DNA of 35,000 bases from Nostoc commune NIES-4072 (GTDB taxonomy: Bacteria; Cyanobacteriota; Cyanobacteriia; Cyanobacteriales; Nostocaceae): the NCBI RefSeq assembly GCF_003113895.1, contig NZ_BDUD01000001.1, positions 6,846,559-6,881,558 of the forward strand, given 5' to 3'. The notes under the pieces are model-generated. The model had not been told where the DNA came from. It was given only the letters and a program-made list of their open reading frames with translations, and did not search any database. The position numbers and the translations under genes are program-made. This document shows, one piece after another, positions 24,286 to 33,618 of the stretch (within the stretch, counting starts at the first letter, position 1; every line of letters starts with the position of its first letter).

Positions 24286-25885
24286 AAAGCAGGGGGAGCT
24301 AGCGTTGCAGGGGAGGCAGGGGGAGAGGTTAACCTCTTTACTCGCTTACTTGATTGCCTTAGCTAGCGGCATTTTAATGGGGCTGACCGTCGCCCCTGTC
24401 GGCGCATGGTTCTTGGCTTGGATTGCCCTAGTTCCTTTATGGGTGCTAGTTGTCACTTCAGCCAAAGGCAAAAACCAATCTCCCCCTGCTTCCCCTGCTC
24501 TCTTCTGGGGTATCGGTTATCACGGAGTCGCCCTATCCTGGATTACCGGAATTCATCCGATGACATGGTTGGGCGTTCCTTGGTTGCCAAGCTTGGCAAT
24601 CACGCTCTTTTGTTGGGGATTTATCAGTGTCTTGGGAGGGGTATTCGTTAGTATTTGGGCGGCTGTGATGGTTCGCCTAAACGGGCAAAAACCGTGGCTA
24701 CGTGTACTGATTGGTACAGCCGTCTGGTGCGGCTTAGAGAGTCTATGGAGTGCCGGGCCTTTGTGGTGGAGTTCTCTTGCTTACACCCAGAGTCCGCACA
24801 ATCTCTTAATTTTACATTTGGGGCAACTCTCTGGGCCTAATACTGTGACAGCAGCGATCGCTTCTGTTAATGGTTTAATTGCAGAAGGATGGATGAACCG
24901 CCAAAACGCTAAGATTTCCTCTGCGCCTCTGCGGTTCGTTAATAAATACTGGGTTATCGCCACAGGATTATTAATTACCTTACACCTCATCGGTTTTATC
25001 TTATATAGCCGTCCCATCGCTCAATTACCAGAAGCAGCCTTGAAAGTGGGGATTGTTCAGGGTAATATCCCGAACCGACTTTTACGAAGTTCCGAAGGGT
25101 TTCGTCGTGCCCAAGAAAACTATACCAATGGATATCTAACTTTAGCAGACCAAGGTGTAGATGCAGTCCTCACCCCAGAAGGAGCCTTACCTATTTTCCA
25201 ACGAAACTTGCTGGGAACTGCTTTAGTTGCAGCCGTGAAAGAAAAAGGTGTAGTTGCTTGGATTGGGGCTTTTGGCGAACGAGGAGACAGTTATACAATT
25301 AGCTTGTTTACTTTCAACAGTAAGGGTGAAATTGTCAGCCGCTACGATAAGTCCAAACTAGTACCCTTGGGAGAATATATTCCCTTTGAAGAAATTTTAG
25401 GCGGGATAGTTCAACGCTTGTCGCCTTTGGAAGCACACCAAGTTCCGGGTTCGACAAATCAAATATTTGATACTCCTTTTGGTCGGGCGATCGCTAGTAT
25501 ATGTTATGAATCTGCTTTTCCTGAGCAATTTCGCCGTCAAGCTGCTGCGGGTGGACAATTTATTGTCAGTTCTTCTAATGATGCTCATTACACTGCATCG
25601 ATGCCATTTCAGCACCATGCACAGGATATCATGCGGGCAATTGAAACTGATAGATGGTCAGCACGGGCAACTAATACCGGATATTCAGGCTTTATAGATC
25701 CTCACGGCAAAACCTTGTGGATATCTGGATATAATACTTACGAAACTCATGCTGAAACAATTTATCGGCGACAAACGCAGACTTTATATGTGCGCTGGGG
25801 TGATTGGTTGACACCGTTGTTATTGATATCCTCTGGAGGAGCTTGGCTGCTAATTCAACTTGTGGGCATACAAAAAAATCAGTGA
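24263..25885 (+). CDS. lnt: Apolipoprotein N-acyltransferase
   Basis: About 540 residues. An N-terminal bundle of membrane helices is followed by a periplasmic nitrilase-type domain that transfers an acyl chain to the N-terminal Cys of lipoproteins. The catalytic triad is visible as Glu in LTPEGALP, Lys in [13 protein letters not shown] and Cys in [11 protein letters not shown] final membrane helix ([15 protein letters not shown]) follows. The ATG at 24263 lies inside the end of gyrA; ATG 24257 is also possible. Codons just after it come from a purine-rich dispersed repeat (GGGGAGGCAGGGGGAG), and a reverse-oriented copy encodes SPPASPA near residue 75, so the true N-terminus is uncertain. Confidence 0.9.
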   Translation, partial: SMQKKQSKKQGELALQGRQGERLTSLLAYLIALASGILMGLTVAPVGAWFLAWIALVPLWVLVVTSAKGKNQSPPASPALFWGIGYHGVALSWITGIHPMTWLGVPWLPSLAITLFCWGFISVLGGVFVSIWAAVMVRLNGQKPWLRVLIGTAVWCGLESLWSAGPLWWSSLAYTQSPHNLLILHLGQLSGPNTVTAAIASVNGLIAEGWMNRQNAKISSAPLRFVNKYWVIATGLLITLHLIGFILYSRPIAQLPEAALKVGIVQGNIPNRLLRSSEGFRRAQENYTNGYLTLADQGVDAVLTPEGALPIFQRNLLGTALVAAVKEKGVVAWIGAFGERGDSYTISLFTFNSKGEIVSRYDKSKLVPLGEYIPFEEILGGIVQRLSPLEAHQVPGSTNQIFDTPFGRAIASICYESAFPEQFRRQAAAGGQFIVSSSNDAHYTASMPFQHHAQDIMRAIETDRWSARATNTGYSGFIDPHGKTLWISGYNTYETHAETIYRRQTQTLYVRWGDWLTPLLLISSGGAWLLIQLVGIQKNQ

Positions 25886-26022
25886 TTAGTAATTAACTAG
25901 CAAATTACCTATAATAAAAGAACTCCATTCCCAGATATTTAGTATTAATGCTTCCCTTGAGAGCCAAATCATTTTAGATACAGGCGATCGCTACTAATAA
26001 ATTGATATCAATTTTATTTTTA

Positions 26023-26048
26023 AACTCTTACCATTATTGGTAAGAGTT
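26023..26048. terminator. Bidirectional terminator between lnt and the amidotransferase gene
   Basis: A perfect 10-bp stem, AACTCTTACC (26023-26032) with GGTAAGAGTT (26039-26048), has a 6-nt loop and is followed by ATTTTAT on the plus strand and TTAAAAATA on the minus strand. It lies between two convergent genes. Confidence 0.8.
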
Positions 26049-26099
26049 ATTTTATAAGAGTAACCTGCCGCAATGTTTATCTAACCCCAATTAAGCAAA

Positions 26100-26888
26100 T
26101 CAATCCAACAGACTAATAGTTGGCTGTAATGACTGAGCTTGAAAAGATAGCATACTTTGCTCACCAAAAGCAGTCCAATTTTGGTTAGATAAACGCTCAG
26201 AGGCAACAATAATTTGGTCTGACTCCTTGAGTGCATCACAAGACCAATAAAGAGTAGGAGCTTGTGTACGGTAAGCGTAGCGAATTGCTGCAATTGCTTG
26301 ACCATCGGTGACAATTATATTGGCACTAAAGCTGGTGTCGTATTTTGATGCCAACTCAGTCAATTTTTGAACCGTGGCACGTAAGGCTGAGAACACAGTG
26401 CTGTCTGGAGATGACTGCCACATTTCCACTAGCAAAGCGAAGATATGTTCAGAGTCAGTCATGCCTTTAATCAGGCGGTATGTGGAATCAGAGAGGCTAT
26501 CACGGATTGGTCTGTAGAGAGTCTGTTGAAAGTTTGAGATTTCGCCATTATGCACAAACAACAGTTTCCCACTACGAAATGGTTGACAGTTGCTAATGTC
26601 GAGGGATTCACCTATCCCAGCTAATCGCGCATAACCGACAGTACAAGTAGATTGTACATAGTTGCTCAACTCTTCGAGGTTGCGATCGTTCCACATCGGG
26701 ATCGTGTTTCGGTAAATAAAGGGTTTACCCACTTCGTCATACCAGCCTAAACCTACCCCGTCTGCACAAACTACTCCTGATTTTAATTCTAAAGGACTGT
26801 AACTTTGTTTGTAGAGCGAATGCTCCTGTTTATACAGCAACTCATCTAATAGGATGGAATTACCAAGGTAGCCAATTAATCTACACAT
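26100..26888 (-). CDS. Class II glutamine amidotransferase, EgtC-like
   Basis: A 262-residue N-terminal-nucleophile hydrolase. The start is set by the invariant MCRLIGYLG, in which Cys2 becomes the catalytic N-terminus after Met removal; an upstream in-frame start would bury it. Other signs are GVGLGWYDE, TVGYARLAG, NCQPFRSGKLLFVHNGEISNF and TDSEHIFALL. The family includes EgtC, which cleaves the glutamyl group in ergothioneine synthesis, and other glutaminases. No egtB/egtD neighbour is present, so the substrate is unproven. Confidence 0.82.
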   Translation of the reverse strand: MCRLIGYLGNSILLDELLYKQEHSLYKQSYSPLELKSGVVCADGVGLGWYDEVGKPFIYRNTIPMWNDRNLEELSNYVQSTCTVGYARLAGIGESLDISNCQPFRSGKLLFVHNGEISNFQQTLYRPIRDSLSDSTYRLIKGMTDSEHIFALLVEMWQSSPDSTVFSALRATVQKLTELASKYDTSFSANIIVTDGQAIAAIRYAYRTQAPTLYWSCDALKESDQIIVASERLSNQNWTAFGEQSMLSFQAQSLQPTISLLD

Positions 26889-27241
26889 AAAAAAATGACG
26901 TTGCTGAAAGAGTAACGAACAAAATTCAGTCACAAGCCCCGATATCAATCGAACCTTTTAACTGTGCAATGACTGCGAATCTTTACTAAATTTAACAACT
27001 ATTTTTTATCTTGTGTACGCTTTAACTATGACTAAAGTCATGGTTTTGTTTGCAAATTCGAGAAGAATATTTTCTAAAAAAATAGATGAAATAAATTTAT
27101 ATATAACTAAAGGAAGAAAAAAATATTCCTATTTTATGCATATCATTTATGACAGGATAATTTATTGATACCTCATTAACTCAATGTGAGTAAAATGAAC
27201 CTCTCTCCGACTTTAACTAAAGTTCAAATCTGTCTCTCTCG

Positions 27242-27371
27242 TCCGTTGGCTACGATATACACACAAGTCTTTTGACTTGCACCTTTGTTGCATCGACCTT
27301 CAAAAATTAGCTTACTCTACGTTACGCAGTGACTCTAAAAAACCTGTGTGTACACAGTAGCAGCCGTCGGA
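27242..27371. other. Long imperfect inverted repeat in a geneless stretch
   Basis: The segment 27242-27268 (TCCGTTGGCTAC, then ACACACAAGT) is mirrored at 27342-27371 (ACCTGTGTGTACACAGTAGC, then AGCCGTCGGA), giving an imperfect stem of nearly 28 bp enclosing about 75 bp. Inside, CAAGTC-TTTT-GACTTG makes a second hairpin. The surrounding 26889-27705 has no recognisable gene. It may be a folded RNA or the remnant of a mobile element. Confidence 0.45.
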
Positions 27372-27705
27372 AAGGGAAGGTTTGCATTATTAACAGGTAT
27401 TGCCAACAAAAGCTAGCGTAGAATCAATGGGAGTATTACGTCGATATTTCAAGTAACCGCTATATAGAGCGATATCTAGCGACAAGTCGATGCCACTTCT
27501 ACGCAACCAAACGGTTCTTGTACCTTGCTCAACCGCGCTATATCTACCCTACAAACTTAATTATCTCTATCTCTGGTAATTTTTTTAATCCGTTTGACTC
27601 ATTTAATATTAATCCAGAGATTTATTCAAAGATGAGTTTGTTTGAGGTAAAGCCGCGATTCAGACGAAAGATATATCTAATGATTAACCAAATATCTCGC
27701 CCCCA

Positions 27706-28083
27706 TTGCCGATGAAACTTCAGAAAATTGACACAGGCACAATAGTAGAAAGTTCCCAGTTTGTCGGGTCGTTGGAGGCGCAGCAAAAAGTCATACTACA
27801 GCCACAAATTCAAGGACGAATCGAATCGATTTTGGTGTCGAGTGGTCAACAAGTACAGCAAGGTACGCCGATCGCATCCTTAAGTTTAGATCAGGCTCAG
27901 GCTAATGTCGCCAGTTCGATCGCAGCTGCAAGTTCCGCCCAAGCAGCCTTGGGAACTGCTCAAGCAGAGCAACAACAAGCTATAGGCCAACGTACCAAAG
28001 CAGCCGCCAATGTTCAGCTGCAACGGACACAATTCAATCGTACCCAACAGTTAGTTCGCCAAGGAGCCATAGCTAGACCAAAG
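27706..28083 (+). pseudogene. RND efflux adaptor (MFP) fragment, part 1
   Basis: Reads MKLQKIDTGTIVESSQFVGS, QGRIESILVSSGQQVQQGTP and a coiled-coil start ending VRQGAIARPK, the N-proximal part of an AcrA/MexA-type periplasmic adaptor. The signal/anchor region is missing, and an IS200/IS605 element begins directly after the last codon. The remainder continues in frame at 29872. Non-functional. Confidence 0.75.
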
Positions 28084-28178
28084 TAGCAACGGCGGGCTAG
28101 CCCCTAAATTCATTTATGGGGGTTAGCCGTTGGCGATTTCAAGACGCTCGATGACTCGCTACCGCTACGCTATCGCCG

Positions 28179-28574
28179 TCAAGTTTCTTTTTGGTTTTGG
28201 ATGTACATTTTCACCGCTTCCAGTGGTGCGCCTCCCACTGTCGAAACAAAATAAGAATTAGTCCACAAAGTAGGTAATCTACTTTTCAACTCTGGAAATT
28301 CTAATCGCAAATACCTAGAAGTCGCACCTTTGAATCTCTTCACAACACGGTGTATTCCAAATTGCGGGTCAACTTCTACTAGTAAATGTACATGATCTGG
28401 CATTATTTCCATCTCTATAATTTCAACTTTAATGTCAATTGCTATTTGAGCAAGCAACTCTTTCAGTCGAGAGGCGATTGCATTCACAAGCACTGGCCTT
28501 CTGTATTTAGGGCAAAAAATAACATGATATTTACACGAATAAACAACATTGTTGTTTGATTTAAACTTTTGCAT
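28179..28574 (-). CDS. tnpA: IS200/IS605 Y1 transposase TnpA
   Basis: A 131-residue HUH-type single-strand transposase: H61 and H63 in DHVHLLVEV form the metal-binding HUH pair, FKGATSRYLR is the usual core motif and Tyr124 in KMYIQNQ is the attacking tyrosine. All three are intact, so the element may be active. It is transcribed away from tnpB, as in IS605. Confidence 0.93.
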   Translation of the reverse strand: MQKFKSNNNVVYSCKYHVIFCPKYRRPVLVNAIASRLKELLAQIAIDIKVEIIEMEIMPDHVHLLVEVDPQFGIHRVVKRFKGATSRYLRLEFPELKSRLPTLWTNSYFVSTVGGAPLEAVKMYIQNQKET

Positions 28575-28652
28575 GGAACCTTGTTGACATTATATAGCCT
28601 GTAACTATATAGTATTTCAGGTAATGCTGTATATCAAGGAGGTGATTTAAGA

Positions 28653-29831
28653 GTGTTAGTAATGGAGTACAAAGCAGTTGTCAAAAAACCACAAGCAAAA
28701 GCTATAGATGAAGCTATTCGCACAAGTCAGTTTGTCAGAAATAAAGTGCTTAGATATTGGATAGATAATCGTGGTATTGGCAAGAAAGAATTGTACCAAT
28801 ACAACACTCAATTAAGAGCAGAATATGAATTCGTGAGAGATTTGAGCAGTCATGCTTGCCAAGCATCTGTTGAGAATGTAGAACGTGCTATCAAGCGTTT
28901 CTACGACAACTGCAAAACTAAAAAGCAAGGATTGAAGGGCTATCCAAGATTTAAAAAACATAGTCGCTCTGTTGAATACAAACAACAGTCTTGGAAATTA
29001 CACCCAACAAAACGACGAATAACATTCACTGACAAGAAAGGTATTGGTGAACTCAAATTATTGGGCAAGTGGGATATCCATACTTATCCTGTTGAGCTAA
29101 TCAAAAGAGTTAGGATCGTTCGTCGTGCAGATGGGTATTATGTGCAGTTTTGCGTAAAAGTTGATAACAAGCAGGAAGCACCATTAACTAATTCTGTTAT
29201 TGGTATTGATGTGGGATTGGAATACTTCTACTCTGATTCTTTCGGCAAGCATGAAGAAAACCCGCGATACTTGCGTAAAGCTGAGAAAGATATCAAACGG
29301 GTTCAGCGTAAAATTTATAAAAAGAAAAAGGGGTCATCTGGTAGAAGGAAAGCTCGTGGTGTTTATGCTCGTAAACATTTGAAAGTAACTCGACGAAGGA
29401 ATGAACACGCCAAAAAATTGGCGCGTAACTTATGCCTAGCTAACGCTAAGGTTGTCTTGGAAGATTTAAATGTTAGTGGGTTGGTGAGAAACCACAAACT
29501 TGCCAAGAGTATTTCTGATGCGTCTTGGTACAACTTCCGCCAGTGGCTTGAATACTTTGGAGAGAAATTAGGTCGGGAAATAATTGCTGTCCCCCCTCAT
29601 TTCACCAGTCAAGAATGTAGTAACTGTGGTGCTAGAGTTCAGAAATCACTTAGTACTAGAACTCATTCTTGCTTGCATTGTGGTCACGTTGAACAACGTG
29701 ATGTGAATGCTGCCAAAGTAATTTTAGGTCGTGCAAACGCTACCGGAGGGCATCCGGGAAGTAACGCCAGTCGAGATGTTCCCTCTACTTCTGTTGGACG
29801 CAAGTCCAGTAAAAGCAAGGAGCGTCAGTGA
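28653..29831 (+). CDS. tnpB: TnpB RNA-guided nuclease (IS605 accessory protein)
   Basis: The 392-residue protein has an N-terminal wedge-like domain and a split RuvC nuclease: Asp186 in GIDVGLEY, Glu270 in VVLEDLNVSG and Asp350 in EQRDVNAAKVI, with a C4 zinc ribbon at 322, 325, 340 and 343 (CSNCG, CLHCG). TnpB proteins cut DNA guided by an omega-RNA made from the right end of the element. The active residues are intact. AAGGAGGTGAT upstream favours the GTG at 28653 over ATG 28662. The omega-RNA would run over the 3' end of the gene to about 29871, with the guide taken from the flanking adaptor remnant. Confidence 0.93.
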   Translation: MLVMEYKAVVKKPQAKAIDEAIRTSQFVRNKVLRYWIDNRGIGKKELYQYNTQLRAEYEFVRDLSSHACQASVENVERAIKRFYDNCKTKKQGLKGYPRFKKHSRSVEYKQQSWKLHPTKRRITFTDKKGIGELKLLGKWDIHTYPVELIKRVRIVRRADGYYVQFCVKVDNKQEAPLTNSVIGIDVGLEYFYSDSFGKHEENPRYLRKAEKDIKRVQRKIYKKKKGSSGRRKARGVYARKHLKVTRRRNEHAKKLARNLCLANAKVVLEDLNVSGLVRNHKLAKSISDASWYNFRQWLEYFGEKLGREIIAVPPHFTSQECSNCGARVQKSLSTRTHSCLHCGHVEQRDVNAAKVILGRANATGGHPGSNASRDVPSTSVGRKSSKSKERQ

Positions 29832-29871
29832 CGCTGGAATCCCCTGCCTTCAGGCATGGGGAGTGTCAAAA

Positions 29872-30123
29872 GAGTTAGACGTTGCTAAAAATAATTTACA
29901 AAGTGCGATCGCAGACCTACAAGCAGCCGAAAAATAAATCGCAGCATCAGGGGCAGCCGTCCGGCAAGCACAGGCAAATATCCGCCAAGCCCAAGCAAGT
30001 ACGGCTGCGGCACAAGTCAACCTCGGTTTCAAGCAAGTGGTAGCACCCATTACTGGTGTAGTCGGTGAATTTCCGGTCAAGGTTGGAGATTATGTCAACA
30101 TCGGACAAACAATTACAAGGTAG
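29872..30123 (+). pseudogene. RND efflux adaptor (MFP) fragment, part 2
   Basis: Continues the adaptor after the insertion (ELDVAKNNLQSAIADLQAAEK) with an in-frame stop at 29935-29937 where a Gln codon is expected (TAA for CAA), then reads through to VVAPITGVVGEFPVKVGDYV and ends at 30123. The beta-barrel and C-terminal part are absent. A nonsense mutation plus a deletion confirm this is dead apart from the insertion. Confidence 0.8.
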
Positions 30124-30127
30124 AGAA

Positions 30128-30328
30128 GCATCGGGCTTTAGTAGTGGACAGGCGATTCAGGCAATGCAGCAAGCGGTGAGTGAAGCAGCAATACAGGGGG
30201 TTGGCAGTGACTGGATTGGCACTGCCCGCGAAGAATTAAGTGCAGGTAACTTGGGGATCAATACTACTCGGTTAAGCATTTTGAACCCAAAGTTTGGTTT
30301 TGGGAAAGGGTTACTGGGTTTGGGTTAA
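30128..30328 (+). pseudogene. RND efflux pump fragment, central porter part
   Basis: A frame reading ASGFSSGQAIQAMQQAVSEA, IGTAREELSAGN matches the segment of AcrB-type pumps just before the second half of the membrane domain. It is joined directly to the adaptor remnant, so the adaptor C-terminus and most of the pump's first 800 residues were deleted. After it (30329-30385) lies a pyrimidine-rich repeat. Confidence 0.65.
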
Positions 30329-30380
30329 GGGTTTTTAATTTCCCTTTCCCCCTTCCCCTTTGCCCCTTAACCGACAAGTA
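30329..30380. repeat. Pyrimidine-rich dispersed repeat inside the RND remnant
   Basis: A C/T-rich stretch (CCCTTTCCCCCTTCCCCTTT) interrupts the pump sequence exactly between the two RND fragments. It is of the same low-complexity type found at 4670-4722 and 31105-31150. Confidence 0.6.
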
Positions 30381-30385
30381 TTGAC

Positions 30386-31024
30386 TTGGGGATTTTGATT
30401 TTTGGCTTCGGAATCATTATGGTGTTTCTGACGCTGGCTGCTCAGTATGAAAGTTATATTGATCCGGCGATTATTCTGTTGACTGTAGCGTTAGCGTTGT
30501 TAGGTGCGTTGAGTGCTTTAGCTTTGCGCGGTTTGGTAAATGATGTTTACGCAAACGTGGCGTTAGTGATGCTGATTGGATTAGCGTCAAAGAACGCCAT
30601 TTTGATTGTCGAGTTTGCCAATCAAGCCCTTGAACAAGGTATGACAATTCGACAAGCAGCTGTAACCGCAGCGCAAGAAAGATTTCGACCGATTGTCATG
30701 ACTTCAAGCGCCTCCTTGCTGGGATTTTTCCCCCTGGTAGTCGCCACTGGAGCCGGTTCTGCCTCGCGCTGGTCATTAGGAACAGCCTTATTTGGCGGAC
30801 TACTCGTAGCAACGATTTTGAGTTTGCTGATTGTTCCAGTCCTGTACGCAATTATCAAAACTTTGGAAGAGCGTTTCTTGAAGGGTAAACCTGCTAATCG
30901 TTCCCAACCGCCATCGCCAGATGGAAACCAAGATGGACAATCAAGAGCGATCGCTCATCAACATTCATCTGTAATTGTCAGCCAGAATACTGATGATAAC
31001 AGACGTAATGATTTGAGCAAGTAA
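30386..31024 (+). pseudogene. RND efflux pump fragment, C-terminal membrane part
   Basis: 212 residues matching the last membrane helices of AcrB/MexB-type pumps: GIIMVFLTLAAQYESYIDP, ASKNAILIVEFANQALEQG, RFRPIVMTSSASLLGFFPLV and FGGLLVATILSLLIVPVLYA. The N-terminal four fifths of the pump are missing or separate, so it cannot work as a transporter. The frame is clean, indicating recent decay. Confidence 0.8.
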
Positions 31025-31104
31025 AAAGGAAATAGGGAGTTGGGAGTTAGGGAAGTCCAAAAATTAAATCACTAAATTCCTCTATCCAAGACAACTATCA
31101 GATA

Positions 31105-31150
31105 TCTTCTTCCCCTGCTCCCCCTGCCTCCCCTGCTTTCCCTCCTTTCC
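31105..31150. repeat. Pyrimidine-rich dispersed repeat
   Basis: Units CCCCTGCT, CCCCTGCC and CCCTGCTTTCC form the complement of the G-rich repeat after rcpA and of those inside the mannosyltransferase and lnt genes. Confidence 0.75.
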
Positions 31151-31264
31151 CACTCTGCCTTCTATTACAAGAGGTAAAGATTAAGTTGCAACTTTAGGAG
31201 ACGCTGAGACAATAATAGTATCCCCTAATAATTTAGCAACTTTATAAGCATTGGAGTAAAGCAA

Positions 31265-31543
31265 ATGAATGCTAGATTGGTCGCTTTCTCTGGTTTTGTG
31301 ACAGCATTTGTGGGTGCAGAAATTGGTTTTATTGCTGCTAATTTACTTCCTTGCCCTTACACCAGTCAAATGTACCAAAATTTAGAGCAAAAATACGCGA
31401 TCATTGGTGCAGTTGCTGGCTTGCTCATTGGTTCTAGTCAAGAAATGATTCGAGAACTCAAGCAAGAGCAAGATGCAGAAGAAAACTTGTTACGGGACTT
31501 GAACAAAGCTATTCACTCAACTACAGATAAAAAAAATTACTGA
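31265..31543 (+). CDS. Small membrane protein of unknown function (92 aa)
   Basis: It has two hydrophobic segments (about 8-28, FSGFVTAFVGAEIGFIAANL, and 45-58, IIGAVAGLLIGSS) and a charged Glu/Lys-rich tail. ATG with GGAG upstream at 31252-31255. No family recognised. Confidence 0.6.
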   Translation: MNARLVAFSGFVTAFVGAEIGFIAANLLPCPYTSQMYQNLEQKYAIIGAVAGLLIGSSQEMIRELKQEQDAEENLLRDLNKAIHSTTDKKNY

Positions 31544-31770
31544 TCTGTTAGTGCAAGACATTCTTCTTTCAAAATAATTCCCTACACAACAACATTCTAC
31601 TAAGGTAGAAAAACTGGAAGAGTTGCTCAAGGGCGTGTCATCAGTTAAACCAGATAACGACAGCAGCAAGATAGATAAATTGCACCTAATAGCAATTTTC
31701 CATAAAGATACACTAAATTATAAGAGACAGAGGTAAGGGTTTAGTCGATTATGACTCCATTTCCCTAATA

Positions 31771-31962
31771 GGTCGTACAATTACCCTCAAAGCGGTTAAG
31801 CTCGAAGGTATTGTTAGCTGGCAGAGAAAAAACTTTTATCTGTATAGTGTTGTTGAACCAGCAACAGGAGATAGTTTATTCTGCGAATTTTCTCACCCTG
31901 ATAGCAGGAAAAGACTTATTCAGTCTGCGAGCATTGGAGTTGAGAAAATGTGTTTTTTCTAG
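31771..31962 (+). pseudogene. Transposase fragment (IS630-like DDE type)
   Basis: A 63-codon frame without a start reads GRTITLKAVKLEGIVSWQRK, LYSVVEPATGDSLFCEFSHP, like the middle of IS630-type transposases, then ends. Flanking DNA (31544-31770 and 31963-32117) shows no intact gene. Confidence 0.6.
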
Positions 31963-32117
31963 TCCTTCATAAGACTCAATCTCTTCTTTGGTGACTAAAT
32001 ACTTTTCCATTTCTTGATACCAAGGTGCTAAAAAAATTTCATGGTGAACAAGCGAGGGGCCTAAAGATCAATAAAGACGGAAGTTAAAACAGGTTCAAGG
32101 GTTCCATCTCAGCAGAA

Positions 32118-32145
32118 GCGATGCCTATGGCGGTAAACTACGCTT
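32118..32145. repeat. 28-bp dispersed repeat, copy 2
   Basis: GCGATGCCTATGGCGGTAAA followed by CTACGCTT is the reverse complement of 21045-21072 with two mismatches. Confidence 0.7.
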
Positions 32146-32267
32146 CTATTTGTGGATGGGATTATATCATCACCTCGTTATTAAGTGCAATTTTTTAGAG
32201 AATTGGTATAAAAAGTTTCTAGCCCGCTTGTCGTTATAGTGTGTAAAGTTTAGCTCCTTTTACATAT

Positions 32268-32699
32268 CTACGTGCCAAAAAAGTGGATGAAGGCTGCGCG
32301 GATTGCAATAAACCACACCGCAAGCGTAGCAAATAGGTAGAGGTAGAACCGAAGCATGATCAGATTGAATGTGCAATGGACAGCACTATGCAATACGCGA
32401 AACACAACAAAGACCCACGCGGCGTTCACATATACTGCATCTACCTGCTTCGTGATGAACAGATATAGTACAAGCGCATAGAAAAGTACCGGAATCTCGA
32501 ATAGGTTCTTGAAGTTATCTGATGGATTGGATACATTTGCTGGTGATATCTGGGCTAGTGTGCTGCCTACAGCAAGATCCTCCGGACTGATCTTTCTACT
32601 TTTAATGAAACTGATACGGCGGATGTACATATACACCCAGACTATGAGTGTCAAAAACACCGTTGCAAAGAAAGGACTGAAAATTGCCTCTTGTGCCAT
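32268..32699 (-). CDS. MAPEG-family membrane protein
   Basis: A 143-residue four-helix membrane protein. The segment NPSDNFKNLFEIPVLFYALV (about 57-76) is the MAPEG signature region; the family includes glutathione-dependent enzymes of eicosanoid and detoxification metabolism. Bacterial members are mostly uncharacterised. Start ATG 32699 is followed by a hydrophobic first helix. Confidence 0.85.
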   Translation of the reverse strand: MAQEAIFSPFFATVFLTLIVWVYMYIRRISFIKSRKISPEDLAVGSTLAQISPANVSNPSDNFKNLFEIPVLFYALVLYLFITKQVDAVYVNAAWVFVVFRVLHSAVHCTFNLIMLRFYLYLFATLAVWFIAIRAAFIHFFGT

Positions 32700-32880
32700 T
32701 TGTACCTCTTAAATTTGCTCATTCTGTTGATGGGTAGACGATAGGACTGCTCGATCAGTAGAATAAGCAATTTCTTTTCTTGATTTTCATATCAAAGTGT
32801 TGTTGAAATTAAAGATAATATAGGCTTAGTATTCCAATGCTTCTAGACCTCGAACGGGTACACTTGAGTCAATTTCATTT

Positions 32881-33618
32881 ATGACAAGTCCCTTGAAGCT
32901 TCTTTTTGAAGCCATCAATCAAGCCCGTAGTGAGCATGATTTGCGATCGCAAGTCACGCCAAAAATTGGTGAGTATTTCGCCGCTAAACGATGGAGAATT
33001 TTTTTCTTCGAGCAACTACTCTTAGCCGATAGCAATCAACATAAAATTCTGAAAATTGCACTATCCATTGAACATAATCCTGTAGCGCGTTATCTGGTGG
33101 AGCGTCATGCGCCTGTCCACGAAGCATTAGTGACATCACCAAAAGCTTGGAAAATCATCTGTCCCCGCCCTGATCATTGGCATGTGATGGCGGGGCCGAT
33201 CATTAATCGCAATCAATTAGTTGGCGTAGTGGGTTGCACCCGTGAAAAGTCAATGCCTGCCTTTGATACACAAAATCTAACTGATATGAGCGCCATTTGC
33301 CTGCACTTATCTGTTTGGGCTACGACAGTTGGTTCACAAGCAATTTACGAAAGAAAGTCCCAGCACCAACTTTTTAAAACTGATCGCTTAACGCCTCGTG
33401 AATTGCAGATTGCAGAATTGGTTGCTTTGGGGCAAACTAACGCAGAAATTGGTCATCAACTTTGGATTACTGAAAATTCTGTCAAGCAAGCCTTAAAGCG
33501 AATGTTTCGTAAGCTTGAGGTTTCGTCTCGTGCAGAGATGGTTGCACAACTTTTAGCTCCAAGGCATCATTTACCAGGAGCAAATCCAGATTCATTAGTT
33601 CTAAAAACGTCAAAATAG
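32881..33618 (+). CDS. LuxR-type (FixJ/NarL) HTH transcriptional regulator
   Basis: 245 residues. A GAF-like sensory domain occupies about 1-155 and a LuxR-type HTH about 170-235 (LTPRELQIAELVALGQTNAE, ITENSVKQALKRMFRKLEV). There is no receiver domain. Such regulators with a GAF-like half occur in cyanobacteria near stress genes. The ligand is unknown. The next gene on the other strand is a stress-type protein, but a functional link is only positional. Confidence 0.82.
   Translation: MTSPLKLLFEAINQARSEHDLRSQVTPKIGEYFAAKRWRIFFFEQLLLADSNQHKILKIALSIEHNPVARYLVERHAPVHEALVTSPKAWKIICPRPDHWHVMAGPIINRNQLVGVVGCTREKSMPAFDTQNLTDMSAICLHLSVWATTVGSQAIYERKSQHQLFKTDRLTPRELQIAELVALGQTNAEIGHQLWITENSVKQALKRMFRKLEVSSRAEMVAQLLAPRHHLPGANPDSLVLKTSK

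Larger units (their letters stand above)
28084..29871 (+). mobile_element. IS200/IS605-family insertion sequence (about 1.79 kb)
   Basis: The element carries divergent tnpA (minus) and tnpB (plus). A left-end hairpin (AACGGC..., CTAGCCCC / GGGGGTTAGCCGTT, 28088-28131) and right-end hairpins (AGCGTCAGTGACGCT at 29821-29835 and CCCCTGCC / GGCATGGGG at 29841-29861) bound it, as in elements moved as single strands. Boundaries were set by joining 28083 to 29872, which restores an unbroken adaptor frame (RPK-ELDVAKNN); no target duplication is expected for this family. Exact ends could shift by a few bases. Confidence 0.85.

Noticed and set aside
27518..27715. 65-residue plus-strand frame before the adaptor remnant
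   Set aside because: It has no recognisable motif or ribosome site, and overlaps the adaptor remnant in another frame; not supported as a gene.
28653..29831. TnpB gene as a Cas12-type effector
   Set aside because: Its size (392 aa), the IS605 ends and adjacent tnpA show a transposon-borne TnpB; no CRISPR array is present.
30065..30127. Upstream part of the 87-residue frame (MNFRSRLEIMSTSDK) as RND coding sequence
   Set aside because: It is the adaptor sequence read in another frame; only the part from about 30128 has RND-like residues.
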